From the NCBI RefSeq assembly GCF_008831285.2, contig NC_045140.1, positions 4,879,528 through 4,943,527 on the forward strand: a DNA stretch of 64,000 nt, read 5' to 3'. This DNA comes from Nymphaea colorata. Its lineage: Eukaryota > Streptophyta > Magnoliopsida > Nymphaeales > Nymphaeaceae. Shown piece by piece: positions 22,789 through 37,200 of this stretch. The notes beneath the pieces are model-generated. The model was not told where the DNA came from and made no database searches. It worked only from the letters and a program-made list of their open reading frames with translations. Position 1 is the stretch's first letter, and each line of letters opens with the position of its first letter. The translations under genes and the position numbers were made by a program.

Positions 22789-24839
22789 AAGACCACGAAC
22801 CATTTGAAAGTCAAAGCCAAATCAATCAAAAGTTAAAAGATGTGAACCAGCAGGGGTGGTCTTTGAACTAAGTTATTCCCCTTGCTATTTTTGGCATATC
22901 ACCAATCCTCGTGTAAGCATGTAAATGGTTGAATCGAGTGAGATGCTTTTTTTTATTGAATTTGAATTCAGAATCTATTTTTCAAACAATAACCAACAAT
23001 CACATTGTTCTCCTTCCCATTGCTCTAAAAACCGATAAAGGATACTTTAAATTGATGTCTTCCAATTTGACTTATCTAAGGAGCGCGCTTATGATGTGTC
23101 ATCAGTTCAATTGCTGTTGATGTTATTTATAACTGTGACAAGCACAATAGTTAAGTTGAAGAATATACTGTGGTACCACTCAAATCCTACCCTGTAAAAA
23201 AAGCTACATGCACGCTATCGGATTCTTCGTTTCCTCTCGATTTTTATTAAAAAGTACATCTCAAATATTGAACTGTTCACTCCTCCAAATTGAATTCTGA
23301 AAGTCATAAGGTTGACCCTTATCCACCAAGCAATGTCAATAAAGCCCTTATTCGCGCTGCACTCAACACAACACGGCCTCGTAGTGTTAGAGACGACCAT
23401 GTGCGTGCACACACACATATATATAAAATAAACTCATATATATAAAATAAACTGGCCAATGATAATTTTATACATTTTTTCAAAAAGTACTAACAGCGTA
23501 AATGCAAGCAGAATATCAGAAGCGTAACACTATGAATAATTGAAATCCAGCGTATAATTTTATATTGTTTTCATTTGTATTGTACTTATTAAATTGATTG
23601 AAAAAGTAAGGGCCCTGATATTAACAATCTTATCCACACATCGAAAATAACTTAACGAATATACATTACGATGAATACAAGTACTGAGCGGCGAAGATTA
23701 AGTTCGGTCGCAGTAGAGGAATTTAAGAAACAAGTAAAGGCATTGTTTTAAAAGTAGCTTCGCATAATTGTTTGTGCAATGACATTGAGAAGATGCCGAT
23801 CTTACTCCAACCAACTAGAAGATCTCATCGTTTACAAAGTTCCCATTTACTAATTCTCAAGATAAAAAAAAGTTTCAATTGAAGCCCAGCACTTTAACTA
23901 TAATAACAAATTTGTGCCTCACACCATTGGTTTTCTTGATAAAAGTACCCCTATGCACTTTCTTTGTCGTGCAGCTAACATGGGAAGACATGTTCCCATC
24001 TTCTATTAGAGGAGTATGTTGGTAAACTTGTTTGAGAAAAATTCCACGATCCAATTGTGCATTTATAGAGGGAGGATATTCCATTTAACCAATAGAGATG
24101 TTTTGGTTATTCCATCTTATAATTCCTTGTTAAAAGCCATAATATATAACCTGCTTCTTTGACCATTTGCTTACAAAAATATAAAATTGCCCTCAGTTAA
24201 ATCGTTAAGTTAGAACATGTTTGTTTCCAGTAATCGCTTTCTACTTACAGATAATTTTTTTTGGCATTTTCTGAAAGAAGAAATCGCCGATTTGAATGGT
24301 GAGAATTTGATTTAAATTAACCGGGAACCGAAATGAAGGATATGCAATATTTTATTAATTTTAAATTTTTGGATGTTTACTTTTCAACAATTTTTTCACA
24401 TTTTCGAAATCAAATAGTTTAGCTTTTTTTTGGATTCATAACTGCTTTTCAGCCGAAATGGTTGGTTTACTTAGCTTGGCAGATTTAATCAATAAACCGA
24501 TTTTCATTATCAACTAAAATTCAAAATTAAAAGAGTCGCTTATCTGAAAAATCAGACATAGGGAGGATTGTACTTGCTGTTAGCTGAAAAGGGCGGGATT
24601 CCTGTGAAATTCCTTTTATTTTTCTTTCGGGCAACTGAAGTGAAGAGCAATATTGTTAGCTCTTTATCTGACGATGTAACTGTATCGACAAAGCGAGAAC
24701 ATGTCCTCGGGGACTCACTAGTAACCGACCTATATCACAACCGTCCGCGTTTCAGCATGGACGGCCGGAGATGCAGGAGGGGGACCTTAAAACGGCAATA
24801 AACCGAGTCCCTCCCACTCCCCAGTTCGTCATCCCGCGA
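22789..24839. other. Intergenic DNA before VPS13
   Basis: AT-rich sequence with no supported gene. The last few hundred bases, which become GC-richer toward 24800, probably include the VPS13 promoter. The small open frame at 24568-24801 shows no family features. Confidence 0.5.
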
Positions 24840-24978
24840 ATTCATGGGAGAGGTAAATTTTAGGGTTCGTTGCGGAGAGAACCAGTGGGGCCTCTACGAG
24901 GTCTGGAAGAGACAGAGAGAGTAGAACCCTCGATCACATTCGCCGTTGGGAGATCGGAGCGATCGTGCGTCCTCCGCC
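24840..24978 (+). promoter_or_regulatory. VPS13 5' UTR and proximal promoter region
   Basis: GC- and GA-rich sequence immediately before the VPS13 ATG, typical of a plant 5' UTR. TTTAGGGTT at 24858-24866 resembles a telo-box, a motif common near the start sites of broadly expressed plant genes. The transcription start cannot be fixed. Confidence 0.45.
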
Positions 24979-27900
24979 ATGTTCGAAGCTCATGTAAGGA
25001 CGTTAGAATTCGATTTCTTGGTCATGAAAGTTTCCGCATCTCATGATATCTCCTGCATTTAATCTGGTTGCGATTGTTCGCTAAAGTACATAGGATAATT
25101 TGTTTCCATCGTCGTCACATGCGCCTATGATTCTATTGCGGCGATGGTTATCCGATGGAGGCTTTCGGATTATCTTCTCGTGATTCATGTGATCAGAGAG
25201 TCGTTGTTTGGGGCACCTGGTTTTGATGGCGAAACATTCGGTGGCTTGACTTGTTGCAAGAAAGAGTTTGCTTCCGTATGCCCTGTGGTAGCGTGGGCGG
25301 AACCTTTACTATACGTAGGCTGGTGATCATAGTTGATCACCATTATGGCCCGACCATCTGTCTATCACAGCCTGTTTGGTGAAGAACTCTGCCAGTTGAT
25401 ATTCTGAGGGAACATAGGAAAGTTCAATGTTCTTTCTAAGAAATTATTCTCTTACATAGTGACAATCTATTTCACTGTGCTTGGTTCTCTCATGAATGTA
25501 TGATTACTTGCTATGTGGATGACACTTTTATTGTTACTACAAAGTTTAACTGGCTTCTCACAATAATGATTCCGATGTCCTCGATAAAACTCTTCAACCA
25601 GATGATTTCCGCTGTGGTAGTAGCCATTGCACGATATTCTGCTTTTTTAGATGATAGAGATATCTTTTGTTGTTTCTTGCATCTCCATGCGATTAAGGAA
25701 TCACCTAGAAACACACAAACATCCACTCATAGAATGTCTATCACTAGTGTCTCCACCCCAATCTGCATTGTATAAGCAATTAAACTTAGTGAAGATGATA
25801 AAGACAAGAAAACTCCTCTGTTAATGGTATTTTTGACATATCTGTTGATTCTCCTAACAACTCCCATGTGGACGGTAGTGGGAGCATGTTGGAATTGACT
25901 AGCAACATGCATTGCATGAGCTATGTCAGGCCTTGTAATAGTCATATATGAAAGAGCTCCAACGAGTTGTCGATATGGCGTGGGATTCTCTAGAGATTCT
26001 CCATCTTTGGTTTTCATCTTTGCGCCTATTACTTCAGGTGTCTCAACAATCTTGATATCTGTTAGTCCTGACCTGTTAACAGTGTTTGTAGCAAATTTGA
26101 TTTGAGATAATAAGTATCCTTTTGGGCATAACATACCTCAATATCGAGAAAAAAGGTTAGAAAACCCAAATCAAACATTTCTTTTAAGATTGTCTTAATT
26201 TGGATTACTCCTTCATTGTCACTGCATGTGATTATCATGTCATCAACATACAGCAAAAGAATAACAATATCTTTATCTGATTTTTTGATATAAAGAGCTG
26301 TGTCTGAATAACATGATTTGGACTTAGATTGAATCATGACCTTATTAAACCTCTCATACCATGCCTTGGAAGCCTGTTCCAGCCCGTAAACAACTTTTTT
26401 TCAACCGAAGAACTTTGTCATTTGGAACTTGATGACCATTTGGTGGAATCATGTATACTTCTTCTTCTAGATCTCTATTTAAGAAGACATTTTTTACATC
26501 CATCTAAAAAATAGATAATTTTTCAACGACAGCTATGGCTATAAGTGTTCCAACAGAGGTCATACAAGCTACTGGGGCAAAAATTTCCTCATAGTCTATA
26601 CCATATTCTTGTGAATATCTCTTGACAACTAACATAATTTTATACCATTCAAATGGCCCATGACTCTTAGTTTTGACCTTACAAACCCATCTACAACCTA
26701 TTGCTTTCTTTCACTTAGGAAGATATTGTATTTCCTCTTTCCTACATTTTTTTAATGCCACTAATTTTATGACCATGGCCTTTTTCCAACTGGGATTTTG
26801 TACTGCTTCATAATATGTAGAGTGCTCGTCATAACAGTGAATCATTGTCAGACATTTCCTAAATTTGGGATAGAAAGAGTCATGGGAAACAAATTTTTGA
26901 GGTGCTTTAGAAGTTTTTTCAGATTTTCTAGTAGACTGTTCATCAATAGGATCTCTAACAATAACTTTTGTTCTTTTTCTATGATATATAATAAGTTCTT
27001 TTACAGGCTCACAACTTTCATCTGAAGTAGGAATATCCCTCATAGGTTCTTCATCCACACATCCATCTGATATAACTTGGTCATCTTCAAAATCATTTAC
27101 ACAAGCAGGTAGTAATTCATATAGGAAGGCATAGTCAACTTCATCTTTAGGATCTATTTTCTCAAAACCTTTTTCTTGTTCGAGAAAAACCACAATTTTT
27201 GAAACATAAGGTTTATTTTTTCGACATTATAATGTCTATATCCTTTTTGACTTTTTGAATACCAATGAAAACACATTGTATGGCTTTAGGTGATAGTTTA
27301 TCCTCTTGGTTGTTTAAAAATAAACATTTACATCCAAACGCTTTTAGTCTATTATAATTAGGTTCAATATTATAAAGAGTTTGAAATGGAGTATTGTTAT
27401 TTAGAACCTTGGATGGCATTCTATTAATAAGATAGATTGAGGTAAGAATTGCTTCAGCCCAAAAACTTTGAGGGACCCCTTTTGCTATAAGAATAGTTCT
27501 AGTAGTTTCAATAATATGTGTATGTTTTCTCTCTGAAATTCCATTTTGCTGAGGGATTCTTGGATAAGATTTCTGATGTTCAATTCAATTTTCTTTTAAA
27601 TAATTTTCAAACAGATTTGAAACATACTCTCCACAATTTTTTCATCTTGCTGCAATTTCAAAATTTTGACTTGAATGTTCCATTTATGAGCCACGTCCTT
27701 CATGGTATGTGCCTCTCTTAAAAAATCCCATGCTTGATTAGCCAAGTCAAATTTAGCTAATTGAGCACTAACAGAAATATCAACACTTTTAAGCAACCAA
27801 GACATTACTTTATGGTGATTTGTCCTCCATTCCTTCCATTTTTTTATCAAAATCCTTAACTGCCTTATCTTTTTATGCTCCTTCCAATTCCTTTGTCTTT

Positions 27901-28236
27901 CCATTAATAATTTTAGTAAGACTTAACATGGTTCGATTTCAGATCTATCTATGTTGCCCCATAAACCTTTTCTTCCTATATGATACTTCATAGTTGAAGC
28001 CCATGTGACGTAATTTGTAGGAGTAAGCTTGAGGAAAGTTTGAAGAGAGAGGTATTTCTTTTCTTCCATTCTTACAAGAAAAAGGAATACTCTAAAGACC
28101 AGAAAAGATGAGGCTTACCGGCAGTTAACACCTTAAGAGAAGCAGGTCACCTGATATTCAGCTTGTATAGATATTCAGCAGTATACAAGGAGACGTCATT
28201 TGGCTTGAACAAGTGATGAACTGCACCCAATTGGCC

Positions 28237-28267
<31 letters not shown>

Positions 28268-31200
28268 CCAGCGCGCTGATCTCTAACTTACTTAATAACA
28301 AAGTCTTACAAATCAGCTCACCCAAGGAGCGCAACTAAGTGAAAGGAATAACATGTAATAAATAGAGGAGAGAGTGACCTGTTCTAGTCTCCAACGGCTA
28401 GAAATCTAGCCATTGGAGACTCCAACAGCTAGTCTCTAATCAGTTGAAACATAAGCACCTGATAAAAAAAGGTAAAAATAAAAAAGATAAAAAATACATG
28501 AAAGAAAGAAGATTACATAAAAAGAGGAATAAGAAAAACAAGAATAAGAAATATGAAATTATATTACCCCTTATGAATTACAAATTTCGAACAACTCAAA
28601 CATAAGGCAAACAGGGGCATGTGCATGGGTGTTTTCTGTCTGCATTTGCCTTTGCTTGTGAAAATGTTATCTACACAACCATGCAAACTTTATAATTTTC
28701 TTATGAGGTACAACAAACTGAATGTGTAACATAGAACTTTTTTGGCATTAGAAACAATTTATACGGCTTTAGTCTTAAAAGCAAGAACCCTGTCGTGTTT
28801 CTGTGTGTATATTGCTAAGACACTACATCATAATTTGAAAATAATAATACATATAAAAGGTATACGACCTAGTCTTGTTCATGTTTTGAATTAGATGGAA
28901 AATGGATATTCGATGGTTATAAAATTTACAGTCAGACTACAAGGTCAAAATAGTCCAAGACCCACTAAAAACAGGGTATTATGGTCTTGGTCAGTGGCAA
29001 ACTTGTAATTTCCATCCATGATCAGGGGTACATTAATAATCAGATAATCAAGATTAAATTATGCTAAGCATGATTAAGTTTAACTAATAAAAATTTAAGA
29101 GCTTAAGCACCCAATTACTGACAGACTAAAACTTTTAAGCTAGGATTAGATACTAAATTAACTGGAACTGAAACTAATCATTTAAATCTAATTAATTGAA
29201 CAAACCTCCTCAAAATATATTATTGTTTTTGTAAAACTCTTCAAGATAGAATAATAGAAAATAGAATGCAATAAGTGATAAAAAAATAATAACTTTTGTC
29301 TATAAATAGGGGTTGCCACCCCCTTCGGGATTCAACGTGAGGGAGAAGAGGAAGAGAGGGAAAAGAAAGAGAGGAGAGGAGAAAGAGAGAGGAGGGGAGG
29401 AAGAGAGAGAAGAAGAGAAAGAAGGAGGAGAGCAGAAAAGGAGATAAGAGGAGAAAGAGAGACCTGGTGTCAGAGCTATGCCGCTGTCTGTTAGAACTAA
29501 AGTTTAAATATTGTCTTTGTTGATCTTTGTATTATGCACAACTTTAGAGGAGGGCCTGGTGCCTGATAAATGTTAGTTTTTTAGTTTTTTAGTTAGTAGG
29601 TAGTGGCATTGTTTAAAGATATCTGGCATCGTGAACCTTAGGTTTTTTCAGACTCTCTTAGAATTCAATCGATTTCTGGAAGTTTACTTTGCTAGTGTTG
29701 TTGTTGTTCTTAAAATTGTTATCTTTCAAACTATGATTCACATGACTAGTTTTCTCCTTGATCTTCTATTGTACATATGAATATGATAGCCAAACCCTAA
29801 TTCTCCTTGACTAATGATGATATGAAATATATCAGCATGCCTTTGGAGAGACTGCACTTGCGAGAGACTGTACTATGGACAGATGATTATTTGATTTGCG
29901 TAACTTAAAATAAGCGAGCAACTGACATATCCATTAAATTGATGTTTTTTCCCTTTTCAGGTATCACATTTGCTCAAGAAATACCTGGGTGACTATGTTC
30001 AAGGGCTCTCCGCAGAAGCTTTGAGAATTAGTGTTTGGAAAGGTGCAAATCAGTAATAGTCCTATTAAGTTGCTCAGGTCACTTGGCCATTGAGCCATTA
30101 TTCCTGTCCAGCCTCTTTTTTTGTTTTTCTGCCTTGGTTAAACTTACAGTATGAAGGTGGCAATCCAGGAGGATGACATTTTGGGTGGGAATATGTGGTT
30201 ACTTTTTGAAGTTGTGCAACATTTAAATCCTCCTAGAGGATTTGTCCGATTGCAAGCACAATAGGAAACGTTAGAGCTAGGGATGTCAATGATGAAAATT
30301 GTGTCTGGCGCTCAACTAGAAAACTAGTACCTTTCACATTGGCCTACAGACTGCAGTAGCTCTTTTGAGCTGCCTATGTTGATGTTGATTCCCTAGCTTT
30401 AGATAGGAGATATTATGTGAAACTGATCCTTGTTGCTGAGCATTGGTTATACCTGTGTCTGACTAGAAGCAGTAGAATGTAGATTATTATGATCTCCATT
30501 AAGTCTGACATGACTACAGATGCTTTAGACGAATCCCAATCCTGATTCTGAAACTAGCAAACTATAAGTACTTCTGAGGTTTGTTTTTGTAGAAGTAGAG
30601 CATTTCCCTAAAAGAAAAATTGACTAATGTCTCTCCAGTAAACTTAGAAGGGAAAACGTCAAAGGTATGTAAAGTTGAACATTGTGTCCTTTCAAATATG
30701 TAATGGCAATATGTGCTTAGAGTGTTTTATAGGTATATAAATTAAGCTACAATTCCATATAGGACAGCAAATGAGATAATGTCTTCTAGTGAGAGGATAA
30801 CAACGAATTGATGGTAATGGTATTAGGGCCCCTTTATGGGAAGAAATGCATTTAGGTATTTTGTGGTGTCTAAGCCAATATAAAATTTAATTCCACTTTA
30901 TCTTGCCTTCATTCTGTCACCCTTGTACTCACTTTTCCAAATGTATATGTGGTTATGTGTATATGCATATGTTTTATGTGTTTCTTGTTCGGCTTGTTTG
31001 TATTCTTGTGGATGTGCATTTTTCGATGTACATATGGGTGTCTGCATGTGTGCATGTTAGCTTGTGTAACTTTTGTACCAAATTTCAAGCGAACCATCAA
31101 TGGCTGTGTATCGGAATGACATTGCTATTATGTATTATATCATCTTAATGTGTACTATTTTGTCATTGGATGCTTAGGGTGTCTCCTGTTTTCTGTGGCA

Positions 31201-34200
31201 CATTGTATTATTTTAAAACATATATCGTCGTTTTGTTGCAGGTGATGTTGTCCTGAGAGACCTACAATTGAAGGCCGAGGCTTTAAATTCTCTCAAACTT
31301 CCAGTTATCGTGAAAGGGGGATTCATTGGTACAATAACCTTGAAGGTACTTGTGATGACTTTGTCTTCAAACTACTGCTGTCATTTCCTCTCCATGCGCC
31401 TGAAGTATCTTATTGTAAGATGAAATGCTTCCTATGCGGACGGGAATTTGTAACTGAATGGAGCTTATCATCTTCCCTTCAGAACAAAAATAAAAAGGAA
31501 AAAGATAGCCACAAACAGTACTATATTAACGAAAAAAATGAAAAAAAGGGAAAAAAATGCGATCAATGTGTCCATCTTAGACATCCATGCATCCATCTCA
31601 TCGTGCATTGCTTGTTTCCACTTCTTATGCAACAAGACCTGCTCATAACTAGTTGGAACTGATTGCACAACCATAGCACGAGCAAACTGAACCAAGCTAT
31701 TACTTACATGATTAGTGCAAACAAAGATAGAAATAGGATGCGCAGTACACTACCTTTTTCCTTTCCGAATAGCAATAGGTAGATTTTCTACAGGCTCAAA
31801 ATCATGTGTACCATGGTCTGTGTCTCTAGGTGGCCTTATGCCCTGAGAAGAGTGGCCTTATGCCCTGAGAAGAGTCTGATGGAGGGTTCAAAGATGGGTC
31901 TTGTTGTCACAAAAAATCGCGTTTTATTAAAAAAAAAACGCGTATAAAACATGAAAAACAAGTCGGCTGTATAAAACCTGAAAAAAACGCGTTTTAAAAA
32001 AAAAACGCCAGAAAACAAAAAAATGCATATAATACCTGTATAATACCCTTATTTTCTCGTTTTTTGCTGTTTTTTCCTTTTTTTGTCTTTTTTTGTTTTT
32101 ATTATTTTTATTTTTTTATAATTTTTAAGATTTATTAAATGTTTTAAATTTTCCCGTTTTATTCCCAAGATATACAACTTTGTCGTATTATACCTGTCTT
32201 TTTCCTCGCGGTATAATACCCGTACACGTTTTTATGACAATGGTCTTGCCGGCGAGTGTACACCTATGGGGGATCTTGAAATCGATTGACAGCATGAGAA
32301 GACATATTGGGGCTGGACTCAAAGACACTAGAGGAGATATCACACTGGGAACCGGTTCCAGTGGAATAGGAAAAGGAACAAAAGGTGGCATCCTTGTAGG
32401 AGGACTTGGGGGTTGAAAGTGCAGTTTAGACTCGAAGAAAGTTGCATCTGCACTGATGGTCTCTTCTTGGAATACAGAGTCGAAACATTGATATCCTTTT
32501 TGATTGCTTGGGTATCTGATGAACACACATTTAATGGTTTGGGCAGCAAGTTTATCCTTCTTTGGGGCAAGTATATGAGCAAAACATGTGCATGCAAAGA
32601 CTTTTGGAGAAATTTGAAACAGGAGTCTATTTGGGAACCATTTTTGAATAGGTATGTTATTCTGAATAGAAGAGGAAGGAAGTCTATTGGTCAAAAAGCA
32701 AGATGTGACTACTGCATCTCCTAAAAGATATGTTGGAAGATGAGTTTGTATCATCAAGGTTCTAGCCATGTTTAGGAGTTGATGATGTCTCCCCTCAGCT
32801 ACCCCATTTTGCTGAGAGGTATGAGGGCAGGTAAATTGAGGTCGAATAGCATGGTCGGAATAAAAATTCAGCAAGGTTGAAGATTTAAAATTTAGAGCAT
32901 TATCAGTGCACACGCATTTGACGATAGAACCAAATTGAGTCTTTATTTTCAAAATGAATTTCTTGAGAATACTTGTGACCTCAAATCTTTCTCTCAATAA
33001 GAAGACCTAGTTGACTCTCGAGAAATCATCAACAATGACAAGATAGTAACGGGAATTGGACCATGCTAGGCCCCCACACATCAACATGAACCAAATTGAA
33101 TGGACTTTGACTTGATGGACTTAGACTCGAGGGATAACTACTTCTAGTGTGTTTGCCAAAATGTACAAGCTTCACACTGGAAGGACTTTGACATGGAATA
33201 ATGAGGAAAAATTTGACGAAGTTTTGCACATAAGGATGACCCAAACGTAGATGCTACCGGTAGGGAGGAGAAGACTTCAACTGTATAGAGGAAGCTGTAG
33301 TATCCACAGTCCTCGACAGGAGATTGACCCCATCTTGCTCATGGCCTCCACCAATCATCTTCCCTGTTTCTAAGTCTTGAAAAATACAAGCACAAGATAA
33401 AAAATGACTCTACACTTCATGTCTCTTCACAGTTGTTTGACAAATAGAAGATTTATAGGAAACTCAGGAGCATATAAAATTTGTGTGAGAAAAAGGGAAT
33501 TAGATATCCTCACATCTTCGCTACCCATAATGGGAGATGGTCTTCCATCTGCAAGTTTAATGTGCCTAGGGTGAACAAACCTGGTCATATGAAAAAAAAG
33601 GTATGGTCTACTACAAAAATGTCTCGAGACTTTTGAATCAATGATCGAATCTATACCTGGATTGCTGACAACTATGGAGAAAGCTGAATCACCCACTACA
33701 GTAGAGGCAGAGGCAGTTGTCGGATGTTGAAGGCAGGCTTTGTTACCATGTAGCGGCAGTAATTTTGGAGAGAGAAAAGTTCTGTTCATTCTAACCCTAA
33801 TGCCACGTTAAGGAGGGATTAGGCAGAAATAAAAGTTTACAAAAATAGTCCAGAAAAGATGAGAAAAATACTAAGAGGGCATTGACTAAACAGAAAAATG
33901 TAAAACTTCCTAAACATGCCAATAAGCACCCACGCGCCTAAAACAAATATTATTCCTCAACACTCTCAATATTAACATGTTGTTATCATTATCCCTTAGG
34001 TTTTTTGGTCTCCAGAATGACATTCTTTTCCATTATCTGGCCAACAGTCTTCCACCACATGTGGCCTTCTGGAGACCTGCTAGGCTGGTCAGTTACGAAG
34101 GGATGGGGTTATACTTGAGTTACTACCTTACTGTGCTCTTAGTTTTTGTTTGTTTGTTTGTTTGTATGATCTGTCTCATGTACCCACCATGTCTGCCTTT

Positions 34201-37200
34201 GAGGTTCTTTTGAAATGCAGATCTACCGGTAATGGGTCATCTGGGCACAGATTTCTTGGTCTGCTAAAATTCATTTGATGTCGTTTAATGAAAAAATTGA
34301 GTTGTTTTTTAACCTTCAAACTGAAAGACTACAAGTTACTTTGAGGCAGCATTAGATGGCAAATTTAAGTTCTTTTTTATTTTTTCTAAAATGGGGCAGT
34401 GTTGTTTGTAAGTTGTTATGTGAAAGTTGATGCTTTGTGTTATAAAGCTTTGGGTAGAAAAGTTGCAGTTGTCCAACAAAGTGATAGAAAGTTATTGCTA
34501 ATGCATTTCAATTTTTTATAGGTCCCTTGGAAAAGTCTAGGAAAGGAACCTGTCATCGTTATAATTGATCGTGTCTTCATTCTTGCACATCCAGCACCTG
34601 ATGGACGGACACTCACAGTAAGTCTTCTAATGTATATAGTTCTTTAAAGGCAATTTTAACCTATTGTTCACCTGTCCTTGTTATAACAACTTACAGGCAG
34701 AAGATAGACAAAAGTTGTTTCAGGCAAAACTTCACCAGATTGAGGTATGGAGTGATTATTACCTTGGGGAAAAACTCTTTTAGTTTCCTTGGAGTGATCT
34801 GTGGGGGACTTTTTGGTGATGGATAGTATGCTTGATATTCTCTTCCTGTTATGTAGATTGCTGGCCACAATTAGTTTATATTCTATTTGATGTGCCTGTG
34901 GCAAGCTGGTCTACCTGTTATTGACCATAAGCAGTCATAATTAGCCTAAAAGTTGCATACCATGTTGAATTATTCAATGATGCGAAAGGACTCCACATCA
35001 TTATGCGGTCTAGTATAATTTTTGAAATCTAGTGTTGTATGAGTATGGTATGGGTTTGGATGCAGGATTGAGTTGCATGATATAATGTAAAACGTGTGGA
35101 AGTTGGGTTTGCATATGGGAGCTTGTACACGTGTACTTCTGTGCATGTACATTTCTGTACTTAATCAAGAGAAAACGGTTGTACTTGTTTTTGTCATCGC
35201 TGTCAAAGAGCTGAAGGCCTCCATTGGTATTCAAAAGTTCCATATTCTCACCAGGGGAAGTTAGTTGAGGAGAGGAAGAGTTGTGATTAAGGGGAGTGGA
35301 TCTCAAAGGATCAAAAGTTGATGGCCAAGTGGCCACAGACATTGATCGTAGATAATAAGAAAGAAATGCCACATTTTACCAGGATCCATGCGAGTCGTAC
35401 TCACCCATCCATTTGTTCCATATATATATAGGTGCTTCCCAGCTGCCCGAGGGTGTCAATGGTGCTTGTATTAACATTGGTTAGACCTTTATTACACGGC
35501 CTTGATATACTTCTTTTTTTCTCACTATCAGACTGGTGTCCAACAAGGAGGAAAGAAGATTCTTCTTTCTGTCCGTGTATCTGTATTGCTCCTCATACAC
35601 TACGTCCTACTTATAAAAAAACATGGTTATTAGGCTCCTGAGCAGGCTGTGGGCCTGCATAGAAAACTGGTCATTACAAACGCAGCCACTCTACCTCTTT
35701 TTCTCTTCATGTTTGCATCTGTTTGAGTGTGTCAAATATTGACCAAAGAAGGTACTTTTTATCATCTCTTCACTCACTATTGCACAACTTATGAGTGCAC
35801 TGGATGGTTTGTCATTGATGGAAATGTAACCACTTTCGGTTGGTTTGGGAATTTTAACATTTGAAGTGATGGTATCATTATGTGGATTTTCTAAGAGAGA
35901 GATATTGAGAATTTCAAATAGAGAGCTTTCGATACAATTGTTCTTCAAAAGATGAAGATGTGCATGTATATCATGAATCTTTTAAATAAATATTAGGAAG
36001 CAGACATTACTGTTGGTAATTCATGTAAGAGTGGTCTTAAATTGGTCTACTTTTTTGTATTACATACATTAGATTTGACATGGTTCATGGTTTCTATAAC
36101 AACCCGACCCACTCTTGGGCTTGGGCCCCTGGTTCGGCGGATCCCAACTCGCCCCCTAGCAGTTTCGGTTCCAACCCCGAAAAGGCTAGAAACCAGGACA
36201 ATCATATCATTAATGGCCTCCCTTTGTAAGTCTTTGAAGATCCCACACAATCTTTGATACGAGACTAAACTTCTAGGGTGTTACAATCCACCCCCCTTAA
36301 AGCACACGCGTCCGCGTGTGTGGGACCCCAGTTCCGAGTGTTTGAACTGCTCTGATACCACTATAACAACCCGACCCACTCTTGGGCTCGGGCCCCTGGT
36401 TCGACGGTTTCCAAACCGCCCCCTAGCAGTTTCGGCCCTAACCTGAAAAATGCTAGGAACCAGGACAATCATCTATGGTAATGACCCCCTTTATAAACCC
36501 TTGAAGATTCCTTATAATCTTCAATACGGGATTAAACATTTGGGGTGTTACAATTTCATACCGGGATGATCGTTGACAGAGTGACTTTCATAAATATTGG
36601 TAACGTCATACCATGAAAATTAGATGCCTGGAACAAATCAAGTTTTATGATTTGGAGGAACCAAGTTCACCTAGATTAGCCAAAGAGGATGTAGGCGAGT
36701 GAAATTGTACGAGCGAGTTCTTTGACGAGCAACAAAAGGTGCTCGGAAATCATTGGGGGGGGGTGCCTATTGGAGTTGCGTTGAAAAGTTTTATGGACTC
36801 TAAGTAACTCGGTTGCCTATTGGAGCAGATATGAAATTACTTGGAAATGTGAAGGAGAAAAAACTTTTTTGAGTGTTAAATTCCCTTATGACAATTGTTA
36901 TTGTAGTGGCTGCTTAGTAACAACTAACAAATATGAATAGCAATATGTGTTTGTAGAGTCCTGGGACAATTGGAAGGCAAAAACAGTAAGTTTTCTTGAT
37001 TTTCTAGAAATTTCCTGCCGAATGAGATATCTTCTGTTTTAGTTCCTTGCTTTCATTATCCTGTTTCTTGTTGGAGACCAACCTTGGTCCTTGCAAATGA
37101 CATTTTTCATGTGGGTTGGTCTTCCTGTAAAGAACAGAAAAAAGTCAGTTCACCCTGGCTTCATTTTTTTGGGGCCACGAGTAGGTTTCTTGAAATCTAT

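Larger units (their letters stand above)
31468..33835 (-). mobile_element. Copia element G, truncated remnant in VPS13 intron 3
   Basis: Antisense to the gene. The right end holds the protease region (33789-33427) with SIIDSKVSRHFCS, where the catalytic DSG is changed to DSK. Integrase pieces follow: a DVWGP core start (33244-33029) and 32997-32188, which includes CTDNALNFKS and SQQNGVAEGRHHQLL. The part at 31695-31468 is the beginning of reverse transcriptase (WKQAMHDEMDAW), after which the element stops. Gag, most of RT, RNase H and both LTRs are missing. Its integrase closely resembles that of copia D at the right edge, so both belong to one family. A foreign AT-rich segment interrupts it at about 31905-32235. 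Confidence 0.85.
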
